From: Siphonodentalium dalli
Lineage: Eukaryota > Mollusca > Scaphopoda > Gadilida > Siphonodentaliidae
Length of the DNA: 64,000 bases
Reading direction: 5' to 3'
Assembly (NCBI GenBank): GCA_032622095.1
Contig: CP136061.1
Location: 59,847,301-59,911,300 of the forward strand
Position 1 is the stretch's first letter. Each line of letters opens with the position of its first letter. Shown piece by piece: positions 11,206 through 22,398 of the stretch. A program made the translations under genes and the position numbers. The notes beneath the pieces are model-generated. The model saw nothing but the letters and a program-made list of their open reading frames with translations, searched no databases and had not been told where the DNA came from.

Positions 11206-13500
11206 TCGTGCCAACACGCTGGATTTTCGTTCTATTCTACTAATATAATTGTTTTTAATGTTCTAAACCTACCTGTCCTAATTTCGTGCATAAACAAACC
11301 ACAACTGAACAAGTAGGACTAAAATCAATACATTTTTAGTAATAAAACAATGTTATTTCTTACCTGGAAACATAAACAACAACAATATACAAACACGTGC
11401 TGAAATTGTAACGGTCAAGTTACTCACCTTTTTTTCTTAAATCAATTAGCGATCAGGAATAATAATCGGATGTGTATTTTCTACATGTCTCGATGCATAT
11501 ATCACGTGAAAAACCTCTGCAATCGCACCAACGGTATATTTAGAATCTCATTGGAAGAAATTCTGGCCATGAACTTCTAAGACAATTCCAGAAACCAGTT
11601 CTCCGCGTAGCGATATTTTGCACTGTGTGATTCAATATAGTTCCATGTGTGTAGTATATATAATTTTACTTCTACGCACTATTGTTGTGAGATGATGATC
11701 GCAATATGTCAAATCAAGCTTCTGTATATTGCTTAATTAAATTCGAATTTCAAGTTCCCTGTAATTCGAAAATAAATTTTTTTCTTTATCAAACGGTTGT
11801 GCTGCGCCATCGCAATTTTATCAAAATAATATTACATTTTCAAGCATCTAATTGAAGATCTCGCTCTTGGTACATATTCGTAAGTTTTGCCCCCCGAGTT
11901 CTGCTTAATTCAGTCAATATATAAATTTGCGCATCTACACGATCGCTGTTCATACACTTCGAAATTAGTTGTTAACCCGGGAAATCAAGTCAGATTTGGA
12001 CATTGTGGGATTTCGGCCAATCAACAGACAATGCGTCATATTTCTCAATTGTTCATCACAGAAGGCATATTTTTACATCTTTCTGTGTCCATGATGATTT
12101 TAGTGGTTGCGCCATTTTCTAGATTTTGGGTTCATGTTCATAGATCTGTATGAAAGTCAATTCATGTGTTTGTAATGAGTTTGATTGTGTTTTTTTTACC
12201 CTTTATTTTTGTCCAAATTGGTTTAGCAAAGTCCTTAATTTATATTGTTTTTTTTTTAAAACTAGGTCAAGCATTGTAATTCCAGAATTTTGTTTTTGCA
12301 AAAGGAAATTTATAGCAAAAATTGACAATTTACCAAGACCAGTCGTCAGTTAACTGTTATGTCTGTTCAATGATATGGCGGATTTAGTTCCCAGGCTTCA
12401 TATATAACTTTGACTGCGAAAATGTGCATGGAAATCCCTATTCAAAACTGGTCACTTAATTTACCTCCCACTTAAGTAAATTAATAACTTAACACTTAAA
12501 ATATCAATGGAGTCATTTATAAAAGTAGAATTCATTTGAAACACAGTCACCTCGTCACCATTTAGCAGAATAATTTGTGACTTTGGCCAATTGTGTTACT
12601 GTTGTTTGTTGCACTGGCATCACACTAAATTCCATATCATCTTCGTTGTCAGTGCCACCGAGCCTGAGATATGTTGTCTTTGACTCGGAGTAAGTTCTCT
12701 CTTCATCGCGTTCCCATCGTTCTAGTGTTTGTCTCGGGATATTTATTGAATGGTCAGTCAAATATTTCTTATAAGGGCCACGCTGGGATGACATGTTCCG
12801 TTTGTTTGTTGTTTTGTCCGTTATTGGTTTGTCAGAAATTTTAAAATGAAAACAAACGATTCCAAGTCTCAGTGAAAATTGAGTTATGTCCCCTGGAAGT
12901 TAGGTTTTGTAAATTGGGGATAGGAAAGTGGTAGCTAGCCATACTATCCAAATATTAATACTGATATATCTATGTTTCCATGAGTTTATTCAGATCATAA
13001 CACTCAAAGGTCGGATTAAATATAAGATACAAAACAGGGTGAACCACAATGTTCGCGCAGAACTGCTTCCACAACAAACGATAGGCTTTGTTTGTCAACA
13101 TTATGAATATCTGCATACGTCTTGGACACATTTTTACGAAAGATGAATTTCGTATTAGTTGAAGAAATGGACAATCCACTTGTGATTGTCGAATCGAAAT
13201 GTATAGTGGATTCTGACGATGCAGATTGCAACAACGAGATGTGGGATTTGTAAGAAATTTATGAAGTCGAATTTGCCTGCAGATTTGCTGAAATCGACTC
13301 AACGCGTAGACACAACCGTGCTAGGAGTGCGACATCATGCACTCGTGTGTTCCAACAATACGTTCCCGTCATCGGGTTCAGGATCGATCGCGATTTTGCC
13401 TCGCTGATAACAGTAGCGCTGACTTTGGGGCGGAGTCTTTCCATTCGCCGATAATCGTTCCACTGGAAGGCCGCGTTCTCTCTCCGTTTATAATGGTCAT
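11206..13500. other. Intergenic stretch before lectin gene 1
   Basis: There is no confident gene. At 12340-12470 lies a dispersed repeat containing 'tgttcaatgatat' and 'gcatggaaatccc'; related sequence follows both lectin genes (29735-29850 and 63480-63560). A short minus-strand frame is noted separately at 12555-12794. The minus strand of 12970-13500 has stop-broken frames I could not assign. Confidence 0.45.
12555..12794 (-). CDS. Possible N-terminal exon of a transposon-encoded protein
   Basis: A 79-codon frame begins MSSQRGPYKKYLTDHS, continues IPRQTLERWERDEERTY and then turns acidic. Openings of the type 'RGPYk.Yl...iPrqTl.rw' occur in DNA-binding N-termini of several transposase-like proteins in molluscs. 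I know this only as a general resemblance. A convincing downstream exon was not found, so this could be a relic or chance. Confidence 0.3.
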   Translation of the reverse strand: MSSQRGPYKKYLTDHSINIPRQTLERWERDEERTYSESKTTYLRLGGTDNEDDMEFSVMPVQQTTVTQLAKVTNYSAKW

Positions 13501-13508
13501 CACTTCAT

Positions 13509-13600
13509 ACAATATATAAATGTTGTAGTGGTGTGGGATTCAATGTACAGGGGCTCTACGTCCTGCACATATTTTACGACAAACACAGCAGCAACATATC
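13509..13600 (+). promoter_or_regulatory. Putative core promoter and 5' UTR of lectin gene 1
   Basis: A TATA-like motif (caatatataaatg, about 13510-13522) lies 80-90 nt upstream of the first ATG, leaving room for a start site near 13545 and a short 5' UTR. The ATG context 'aacatatcATGG' has G at +4. Position and motif are seen; activity is inferred. Confidence 0.45.
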
Positions 13601-13853
13601 ATGGACGTTCGCGTAATTTTATTGCTTGGTTTACATTTAAGTCTGACGGTGGCCGGTTCTGATTTCGTTCGTGATACAAAATTCAAGAAAAATAGCGAAC
13701 CGAGGACTACCGGAATTGTAATTTCAAAATTCACTCCCAGATCTAAACTCAAATGCGCGACCGATTGTGCCAGTTTCCAGGATTGTATGTCTTTCACTTA
13801 CAACGCAAGCTTTTGCTATCTTATGAGCGATAACACTGGCGAAAATATCATTG
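13601..13853 (+). CDS. Lectin gene 1, exon 1: signal peptide and PAN/apple-like module
   Basis: The exon starts with a strong secretion signal (MDVRVILLLGLHLSLTVAG), so the product is secreted. The mature part contains a PAN/apple-type half-module with cysteine spacing C-x3-C-x5-C-x8-C (KCATDCASFQDC followed by FTYNASFC), common in molluscan adhesive and lectin-like proteins. The exon ends in phase 1 at a good donor (ATTG|gtaagt). With five downstream phase-1 exons it gives a predicted 294-residue protein (885 nt including stop). The PAN module is short and may be a reduced version. Assignment to the same gene as the lectin exons rests on phase compatibility and strand, not on transcript data. 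Confidence 0.7.
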
Positions 13854-14730
13854 GTAAGTCTTGAAGTAGAAAACACACATACATAATTTGATATTTCCCC
13901 ACAACGTACGGTACACATTGCAATCAGAAACGTACTAATACGTCTCATAAGCGAATACTATCAATTTATGACATCGTGGACTAAACTGTGGAACTTTGAT
14001 AATATGACATATATGTATTCTGATATTGCAACTTGGACATGTATGCGCTTTTTTATCGACATACTGAATATAATATGCGTTTACTGCATTTGTGTCCGAG
14101 TGATCACAGTGTGTTCGGCTGTACTTGATAATTTCCTTCTTTGCGAATAATTGTTACGCCTTTGTTCCGATTATCCAACATTTTCCGCGTTCCTTTGTGT
14201 ATACGATGTTTTCACACACTAAACAAACTTATGGCTATAGTAAAGCTTCTTTTTCCTATATCCAGGATGGTGGCTGAAGGAATATATCCAATATATTTCG
14301 GCATTTAAAATGATGTTGTAAATATATTCCTCATCTAGTGGTCAAAAAAGTTTCAATTGATGATAAAGTAGGATCTCGGGAACTCCCTTTAAATTCACGC
14401 AGCAAAAGTTGAGTACAATCCAGTCGTTAAGATATCGATGTTTTTCGATGCAATCGATTGTACCACGGCGTCACAAATTGTTGACCCAATCACTAAAATC
14501 TGTCAGCAGAATAATTGGGTGTGCTTTTCACAGTTTGCCGAATTGCATTTGAAGCCAGTTTTTATATCGATCGCGTTATCGTTGTTGAGAGCTTGGGGAT
14601 CTTATTTTGGGCTGACTTAATGTGCTGATTGGGGTACTCTCCAATTCTTGACAGATTTTGTGAAAATATATAAGAATACACTCAGCTGTTTTATTGGAAC
14701 AAATCATCATAACAACTATATTAATAGAAG

Positions 14731-14856
14731 AAATGAATGTAGTGGGTATGCGTGTTATTTGGGGGTATGCCGCTGTGGTCGTTGGAGCACATTGTGTAAA
14801 GCTATTTACACAAAGTTTTCCCCCAATAATACGCACACCCACTACATTCATTTCTT
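14731..14856. repeat. Intronic inverted repeat (hairpin)
   Basis: The left arm 'aatgaatgtagtgggtatgc' continues to a run of G. It is mirrored by the right arm, 'ccccc' followed by 'aataatacgcacacccacta' and 'cattcattt', with about 45 nt between the arms. It looks like a small MITE or foldback relic. Confidence 0.7.
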
Positions 14857-15184
14857 AAATAACAGAAAACGGTCGTCGACGGTCGTAGAATTTGTTTTTA
14901 TGTCACTTTTATTATTCAAATCGTTAAAATACCTCAACATCAACCAATTTCAAAGAAGTGCTAAGGTAAAATGTTTCATCTTGTTTTGGATTTGATTAGT
15001 TGTCTATTTCGTGAAAATCTTCATTGTTGATTACCGAAACAGTAAGTGATCCAGAAACTAATATGGGACATTGGCAAATGCAACATACATCATTTGCTTT
15101 CAAGTAGTCAGTGATGCCGAATAAATATTCGTTGGTCAACAATTAACAGACATCGCTGCCAATATCAATCAACTGGGAAGAACT

Positions 15185-15454
15185 CGTAAAAACACGTTAT
15201 TTTAAAATAGTTTAATCGTCTGTTCCAAATCGAGATATACGTGTTTTTCGATTGTATAATATATACTAGGGGATTGTACGTCAAACATGACGGGTGACAA
15301 ATATGACATGAATGAACATCGTAAAAACACGTTATTTTAAAATAGTTTAATCGTCTGTTCCAAATCGAGATATACGTGTTTTTCGATTGTATAATATATA
15401 CTAGGGGATTGTACGTCAAACATGACGGGTGACAAATATGACATGAATGAACAT
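15185..15454. repeat. 135-bp exact tandem duplication
   Basis: Two adjacent 135-bp units, 15185-15319 and 15320-15454, both beginning 'cgtaaaaacacgttatttt', appear identical throughout. Lack of divergence implies a recent duplication or conversion. The long minus-strand frame over it arises because 135 is a multiple of three. Confidence 0.9.
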
Positions 15455-15841
15455 CATGTGAAGAAATAGTTTAAGTTGATAATAAACGCTCTTTAATGCT
15501 AATTATTAGTGCATCTTTAAGTCATTTGGAGACGATGGCACCTATACCGTGACATTTCCCGTGATGTTTTCACATATGTGCAACAAATTTCCCCGCATAT
15601 TTTCTGAGCTGATTTTTGCCTAATTAATAAAACTTTGGCCAAATTAAATCCTCATTTTCTGGTCTCACAATTAATGAATATTGTTGTTTGATTTAACATC
15701 TAACATTCTATATACTTATGTCCACACCTTCAAATACCGTGTCTAGACGTCTTTAACCCCACCATTGTTAGTTGACATAACACTACCCAGCATCTACCAT
15801 TCAGCCTTATGACGGACAAAGGATTCATTAATATGAGTCCT

Positions 15842-15879
15842 CATTACTTGCGCCAGTCTATGCTGGACGCAAGTAATGT
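15842..15879. repeat. Short perfect hairpin
   Basis: 'cattacttgcg' and 'cgcaagtaatg' flank a loop of about 14 nt (ccagtctatgctgga, itself partly self-complementary). It is probably the end of a small inverted-repeat element. Confidence 0.65.
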
Positions 15880-17099
15880 TTTCGGTCCGGATCTCTGTTT
15901 ATCTGTTTATCTGTCTGTTTATGTGTATGTCCTTCCGCGAACGTGTTACGTCATACCGGAAGTACATACTGTAAATAATGCGCACGCTAATATGAAATGG
16001 TTGCATCAGTTGTAATTTAAATCCACATGTATACATATACTTAATTTGCATCGTTATCTGGTTTTATTTTGGTAACAAATCGTTAATAAATGAACAATAT
16101 TGAATGATTTCTTTCTGGAAACCGATCAAGACGCCATGACATCACGACGCACATCAGGACGTCACGAGCTACATGGGCGCGCGAAGCACCAGGTATGATT
16201 GCGTCGATGTCCAGACAGCTGAGACTCGTATTACACGGACTGGCTGAACCATTCCATCTGCCAACAACTTCGTGTTTTATTATTATAAATATATATATAT
16301 ATTACTGCATGAAAGCAAAAGTGGGCAATAGTACTGCCCATCAGAAGCCTATTTTATGTAACTTGAAACTCGAGAAAATGAGTTGAGACCAAGTCTAAAA
16401 AATGCGTGCGGAATCGTTTTTTTTTCGCAGAGACAGTGAGGTGCGAACATATTTCTAGAAAGTTCAAAACATTTTCGAAAGATCCTGGTGCATATAAATC
16501 ATGTCCGACCAAACAGTCGAGCGCGTGGTTCAATTGAAAAACAATTGCACTCAAAAATGTGAATGTGGAAACATGGATTATTAAAATGCCTTATTAATTA
16601 ACTGGGAAAACAAGCTTTTTCATTCTCAACGCAATAGACATTTTGATGATATGTTCCCGAAGATTGTAGATCAGTCGCTAATGGGGGATGTTCTCATTGA
16701 CACACTGTTAATCAAAGACTAACCAACGGTCGCGTGTCTTTTATTTAATTGTGTCGGTATTTGTAATTATGTCATTCCAGTCACACTAGTAATTGAACCC
16801 AATTGGTATATAATATAGCATCATAGGCAACCAATTGTTTTCACACCCTTTATATGAAAGATGTCTACATTGTTCTATAAATATGTCAAACAACTCGTAC
16901 GTATTACTAAGACTAGCATTAGTGTAATAGATCAACTTGAGATAACTGATATTCTGTCCGTACATACAACTATTTCAGCGATGGATGAACTGAGATTTGA
17001 TATCTAAAGTTTTGTTATCGATCTCTCTCAAACGAGGGGCCAGCACCCGTGGTTCAAACTGTTGTTGGTAAGACACCACAAAACATGCCAAATGTGTGA

Positions 17100-18605
17100 T
17101 GGGCGCAAGTATAGGCAGCTCCAGTGAGTGCATTCTAGTTAGTACTGTTTTTACATTGTTTGATAGTGCACTTCGTAAACACTTGAAAGACAATAATTTA
17201 GAAGAAAACTTTCAGTCAGCTTACAAGAAAAATCACTGTACGGAGACAGCCTTGACTCGAATTTTTAACGACTTGCTGTGTGCGACAGATGAGGGCAAAC
17301 TCTCCATTCTTACATGCCTTGACCTCTCTGCGGCGTTTGACACGCTCGATCATTCCATCCTGTTAAAACGCCTTTCTGTGACTTTCGGAATGTCCGGCAC
17401 GGTATTAAAGTGGTTCCATTCTTACGTAACCGAGAGAACTCAATCAGTTATTGTTAATTCTACGACGTCTAACCCCGTGCATCTATCATATGGAGTGCCC
17501 CAAGGTTCTGTGCTGGGACCTGTACTATATCTCGTTTACACACAGCCTCTTGGAAACATCATCGAAAAACACAACATTCAGTATCACATGTATGCAGACG
17601 ATACCCAAATGTACATATCAGTTGAGCCATCGATCTTAGACGAAGCAATTTCTCAAGTTCAGACATGCGTTTCAGAAGTTAAAACATGGATGGAGATCAA
17701 CAAACTCAAACTTAACGAAAGCAAAACTGAAATTATGCTTTGTGGAACTAACGCTCGGTTGAAGGGGGTCAGTCTTAATGCCACGCTCATCGGCGACAGT
17801 GTAATTGAATTTTCTGATGTTATTAAAAACCTCGGTGTGACCATCGACAAAAACTTCTCAATGTCATCTCACATCAGCAACCTATGCAGGTCCTTATATA
17901 TGGAGCTCCGGCGCATTTCGCATGTACGTCCATATATCTCCGAACAATCCACACAAATATTGATGTCCTCATTTGTGTTATCCAAAATCGATTACTGTAA
18001 TTCTATTTTAGCAGGACTCCCAGATTATCAACTTCACAAACTTCAAAAAATTGTTAATATTGCTGCAAAAATTGTGTGCCGTGCAGGCAAATTTGATCAT
18101 GTTACCCCACTGTTGTATAAATTACATTGGCTTCCCATATTTGAACGAATTGTGTACAAACATGCTACTTTGTGTTATAGAAAGTCGGATATTGATAATG
18201 CTTTGCCACCATATATTGATACATTGTTGGTCAAATATGTACCTGCTCGACCACTTCGATCACAGGATGCGAATGCGATGGTTGTACCTAAACGAGATCT
18301 GATGTACTTTGGTCGCCGTTCTTTCGAGGTCTACGGGCCGACCATTTGGAACAACCTTCCCAAAGAGGTGAAACAGTCTGACTGTTTGGAAACATTCAAA
18401 TCGGCCCTAAAAACTCACCTATTCATCTCCCATTTCGGACAAATAACATCAGAAAACGTTGAGGAGACTTAATTATTGAAATACATGCATATTATTTATT
18501 GCGTATATGTTATAGTGTGAATGTGTGTGACTGCGTTTGTGTGAATTGTTCAGCGCCATGAGCCATACGGGATATGGCGCTATACAAATACTCTATATTA
18601 TTATT
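17100..18605 (+). mobile_element. CR1/L2-type LINE, 5' truncated, intact RT region
   Basis: The open frame 17096-18472 (458 codons) encodes a non-LTR reverse transcriptase from just upstream of the fingers to the natural C-terminus. Motifs: LDLSAAFDTLDHSILL at residues 75-90, YGVPQGSVLGPVLY at 132-145, and the catalytic YADD at 166-169. The C-terminus has the usual 'ETFKSALKTHLF' ending. The 3' UTR contains 'gatatggcgctatacaaata' followed by 'ttattatta', the characteristic CR1/L2 tail. The endonuclease part is missing, so this is a 5'-truncated copy, but the reading frame has no stop and all catalytic aspartates are present, suggesting fairly recent insertion. It lies in sense orientation in intron 1 of lectin gene 1. 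The first 15 or so codons may come from flanking DNA. Confidence 0.9.
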
Positions 18606-19049
18606 ACTGCCATGAGTGAATATTTTACACATTAAGCTGTATCATATAATCAGTCAGGAGTTGATCATACGAAATGTGTTTATGGACACATAAACTTCCA
18701 ACATTTACCAAAATTATGTGGTAACGCAAAAGTTGAAGAGCGATCATAGCTTAGGATTTCCATCCCATGGTCTGTAAACCCTGGGGTTTAAACTGGAGAT
18801 GACGATTCCGGCCACATGTGTTAAGGTAATCGTTCAATTTGTCTCATTCTTCTTTGAATATGTTCTGATTGGCGTAATGACTCGGAATAACTGGATTCAG
18901 AAGTAGAATCTTTAGAACAGGAAATCAGACTTTCTAAATTTGATGAGACTGACAATGCGTACGACACACAACGTGTGCTGTTGAAAAATAACAAATCCAG
19001 AAAAGTGGCATGCCTATAGGTTACTGACTCTAATTTCTTAATTGTGTAG

Positions 19050-19115
19050 ATACCGGGGAGACAGAAGGGGACGGAGCGGCAACTTCCAGTGTTGTATTGG
19101 AAACAACATCTTTGG
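19050..19115 (+). CDS. Lectin gene 1, exon 2: mini-exon a (Ser/Thr linker)
   Basis: A 66-nt exon (22 codons) lies between the acceptor 'ttcttaattgtgtag' and the donor 'G|gtatgt'. It is phase 1 at both ends and reads D-TGETEGDGAATSSVVLETTSL-G with the split codons. It is rich in Thr, Ser, Glu and Gly, as expected for a flexible, potentially O-glycosylated spacer. Two further copies lie at 21281 and 25104. About 100 nt of upstream intron is also conserved with the third copy (18950-19049 against 25000-25103), so the repeat unit is intron plus exon. Confidence 0.7.
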
Positions 19116-19119
19116 GTAT

Positions 19120-20612
19120 GTCATAATATATTTATCTTTATCTTTATTATCCTCCAGATCTGGTGATTCGTATATATAAATATCACACTTCATATCGCCC
19201 CGTATGGGCCCGGGGTAGAATAGGCATACCGCCCCACTGCGAGGGGTAAGAATCCCATGTGGCACCCTGTTTGCCGTGGGGTGGATCCAGTGAGGTGTGG
19301 TGTACGAGTCCTGGAGGTTCTAGGCCGGTCGTATCGCGTGAGGCATCGACCTGCAGATGCGGCTTAGCTCATGGTCCTCTTTGGTCCTACATATCTTCAA
19401 AGCGGGTGGTTGAATTGACCCGGCTCAATCAATCGGCTAGTCACGCCTCTCCACAGTGTTTCAGCTTACATTTCTGCAATATGTTCTATTATGTTTCTGG
19501 TGTCTAGTTGTGTCTTCTGTATTTCATGTATGTTTCGTTCGTGTCATGTCTGTTGAATGTTTTAATGTTGTACTGTTCACGCATGTCTCACTGTGGCGAG
19601 ATACTTGGATGTTGATATATGCAGTGGCTAAACGGGTCACCACTTCCTATCATAATTCGAAGGGTAGTCCGAGGTGGCTACTGGTCTAGTTATAAATTAT
19701 TTGCTTTTCATATGGCAACTTATAACAAAATAAAAGGCAAGAATGACCACCGGCCAAGTTCAACTGATTCTGAGGTCTATTCTCAGTACTTGGTGCTTGT
19801 TTTTGATTCGAATGTCAAGAGACATTCTGTTTTTGTGACTGATAAAACGCTACAAAGCATACTGGACAATTAAAATATGTCAAACCGATCAGGACTGGGC
19901 CACTAAGTGGCTCTCTTTTGATCGAATGTTCAAGAAAAATTCAAGCTGACGCTCATGTTCAATTAACATATATGCAGTTGTAGAGCTGTGTCGAGAACTC
20001 GCAATATAGTGGATCGCCAGTGACTCAAACGTTTCGACTCTCAGAAAGAGAGGTACATCTTTGAGCTTTTAAAATTTGACCACATGATTGGTGAGAAACG
20101 GTTAACTCCCAAAGACAAGAAACACTATTTGTGGATCGAGGCTGTCGGCTGGGTTAAGGATTATGACATTCTGTCTCACCCACCCAACAATCACATTGAT
20201 GCATTGATGAAGGTTCATGCGCGATTCATCAAATATTATAAATACCTTATCACTCTAAAATCTGATTTTAAATGCTACTTTACATATTTCGATGTGGCTC
20301 CTTGGTAATTTCGTGTTATTTATTTGCTATTTATTATCTTTTCTTGTACTACTTTTATACGTTTTATGGTATGATTGCACACTAGTCCGTTCTTCAATTT
20401 ATATTCCTGACTCCAAGTGGAATCATTCCTCTTGTGTGCTTTTATGTGTACGTAGTTCATCATGGCATTGTTTAATATAATCCGCTATCTGATTTATCTA
20501 CATAGTTGCTTCGCTACGAACGTTTTTGATACATGATTCTGTTCTTGGTCGTGATATGGCCTAGCGGCTAAAACGACGTTAAACACTCAATCAATCAATC
20601 GATCATAATTCA
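19120..20612 (+). mobile_element. Retroposon with SINE-like tail ending in TCAA repeats
   Basis: It begins just after mini-exon a. It contains a GC-richer block ('gcgaggggtaagaatccca', 'gtggcaccctgtttgccgtg') and ends near 20550-20612 with 'atggcctagcggctaaaacg', 'acgttaaacactc' and three 'aatc' repeats. This tail style is familiar from molluscan SINEs and LINEs. Two short frames inside (19700-19873 and 20084-20308) have no domain I recognise. It may be a LINE 3' part with a SINE-shared tail, or several nested insertions. The 5' boundary is uncertain. Confidence 0.5.
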
Positions 20613-21280
20613 TATATGTGGACAAACATAAATTCATACATCATACAATCTATATCAAATAGAAAAGTTGTGAACATATATACTACAAGCCAGTCCTAAT
20701 CAGACGTCCATAAGCGGCCTATATATGGGTACCACGCATACACATGCGGGCTAACTAGTCAACGTGCAAATGCAGAATGGAATAGTAAACTCATATTGGC
20801 ACTGTGTAGGAACTGTTACATTGGAAGTCATTATATTGCTGGTTTTGTGATGGACAACAGGACGAAATAACGCAAATATTATAGATGTTGTAATGCCCAA
20901 TTGGTCTGCACATAAATATGTGGTCTTGATTCTAAAAGGTCTGTGAAGTGTTAAGTAAGATCAATGATAATTGCTTCCAGTTGTCTGGTGCAATTTATGA
21001 CCAATCGCGACACCGATCTATGATAAACCAGATGACATATAATCTACAGAACGCATGAACAGTACATAAGTCAGGATAGGCTTTGTGGTATCACCAGGTA
21101 CACAAATAGAGCTGACGTCAGTATGCTTTGATTAGGTTGTGCTTATTGCAGCCTTAGAGGCAGACGGAATACTTGTAATGACTAGATAATATAATAGCAA
21201 CGATTTTTATTAAAATTAACAAGTAGAAATATAATTTACATCTGTGAATAATTTGGAACTCTGACTTCTTAATTGTGTAG

Positions 21281-21349
21281 ATACCAGCCAGACAGCTGAG
21301 AATGGAGCGACAACATCCAGCGGTGTCTTGGAAACAACAACCACTTTGG
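21281..21349 (+). CDS. Lectin gene 1, exon 3: mini-exon b (Ser/Thr linker)
   Basis: A 69-nt exon, phase 1-1, has acceptor 'ttcttaattgtgtag' and donor 'G|gtatgt'. It reads TSQTAENGATTSSGVLETTTTL between split Asp and Gly codons. It differs from mini-exon c by only three nucleotides, and the downstream intron (about 70 nt: 'cataatcattgtcg' to 'gaacaccgttcg') is shared with that copy. Being a multiple of three and phase symmetric, it can be skipped or duplicated without frame damage. Confidence 0.7.
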
Positions 21350-21725
21350 GTATGTCATAATCATTGTCGCCATTAAGCCGTAATACAGTAAATCCTTTCC
21401 AAACCGAACACCGTTCGACCACATTGAATAATTTGGCATAAATTATTTTTGGGCACTTAGGATGTTGAATGTGTGCAATGAGTGAATTCTGAGGTTGACT
21501 GAAAATGGCACAATTTAGGTGGTTGAAATATTTAAGGAAAAAGTTTTTAATTATTTAAGTTAAAATGTTAATGTAGATAGTTACTAAAGTATAGATAATA
21601 TAAACTTAGAATATACAGTTAAAAGGAAAACATTTGTCCATTATTTAAGTTAAAAGTTTAATTTAGATAGTTAATAAGATATAGATAATATAAACTACGA
21701 ATAAAAACGTTAATATACCAATAAC

Positions 21726-21900
21726 TTGATTTTGGAGGGCGTTATGGTTTATTAACGGCCCTCCATAACTGATTAACATCCCGAGGGGTTCATTAGAGGC
21801 CCGAGACGAAGTCGATGGCCGTTAATGACCAGAGGGCTGTTAATCATTTCTGGAGGGCCGTTAATAAACCTAACGCCCGACAAAATCATGTTATTACTAT
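21726..21900. repeat. Solo copy of the foldback end module
   Basis: An imperfect palindrome starts 'gagggcgttatggtttatta' and ends with the mirror 'ggccgttaataaacctaacg'. The same module forms each end of the large palindrome at 22399-23838. The internal part has repeated 'gaggcccgag' and 'gggctgttaatcat' blocks. Confidence 0.75.
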
Positions 21901-22398
21901 TATTACCACTCTCTGAAATGAAACCCAACTAGAACATAGATGAGTGAGTAAGCAGCAATATGTCAACTGAAATAATAACTCTTTTAACAATTCAAACCAT
22001 GTGTCGTCTGTTTGTTGTCAAACAAATTGTCACGTGACTAATTAATATTATTTACCACGAAAATAGGGCCATATCTAATGAAAATTCAGTCAGAAATCTA
22101 ATTTATTCCATTTGTTTGATAACACTTACTCACCTGGAATGTGTTGTTGGTCTGTTATTACATCTATTACAGTAAAATATCAGTTTTATTCGTAATAATA
22201 TACTATAATCTTGTTTTAACAGAAATTCCGAATTCAGAAATTAGGTTGCGTTCGATTAGATTCCTAGCAAATCGCAAACTGGAAGCGGGCCATTAATATC
22301 GTTAACGCATAACTTCCGGTTTGATGCCGGGCGTTATGGCTTTTTACCGTGCGGGCAAATTACTGTTAATCTACTAGAGAACGCCCTCTAAAGTGATA

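Larger units (their letters stand above)
13854..17095 (+). other. Intron 1 of lectin gene 1, 5' part
   Basis: No exon is recognised. The segment contains hairpins at 14731-14856 and 15842-15879 and a 135-bp exact tandem duplication (15185-15454). At about 15885-15970 there is a 'ctgtttatctgtctgtttatg' run like one near 48065, suggesting another retroposon relic. Confidence 0.5.

Noticed and set aside
12970-13500. Minus-strand frames with a GPCR-like feel ('HPVLYLIFNPTF')
   Set aside because: Only one short phrase resembles a seventh-helix motif, frames are broken, and no other helix pattern is visible.
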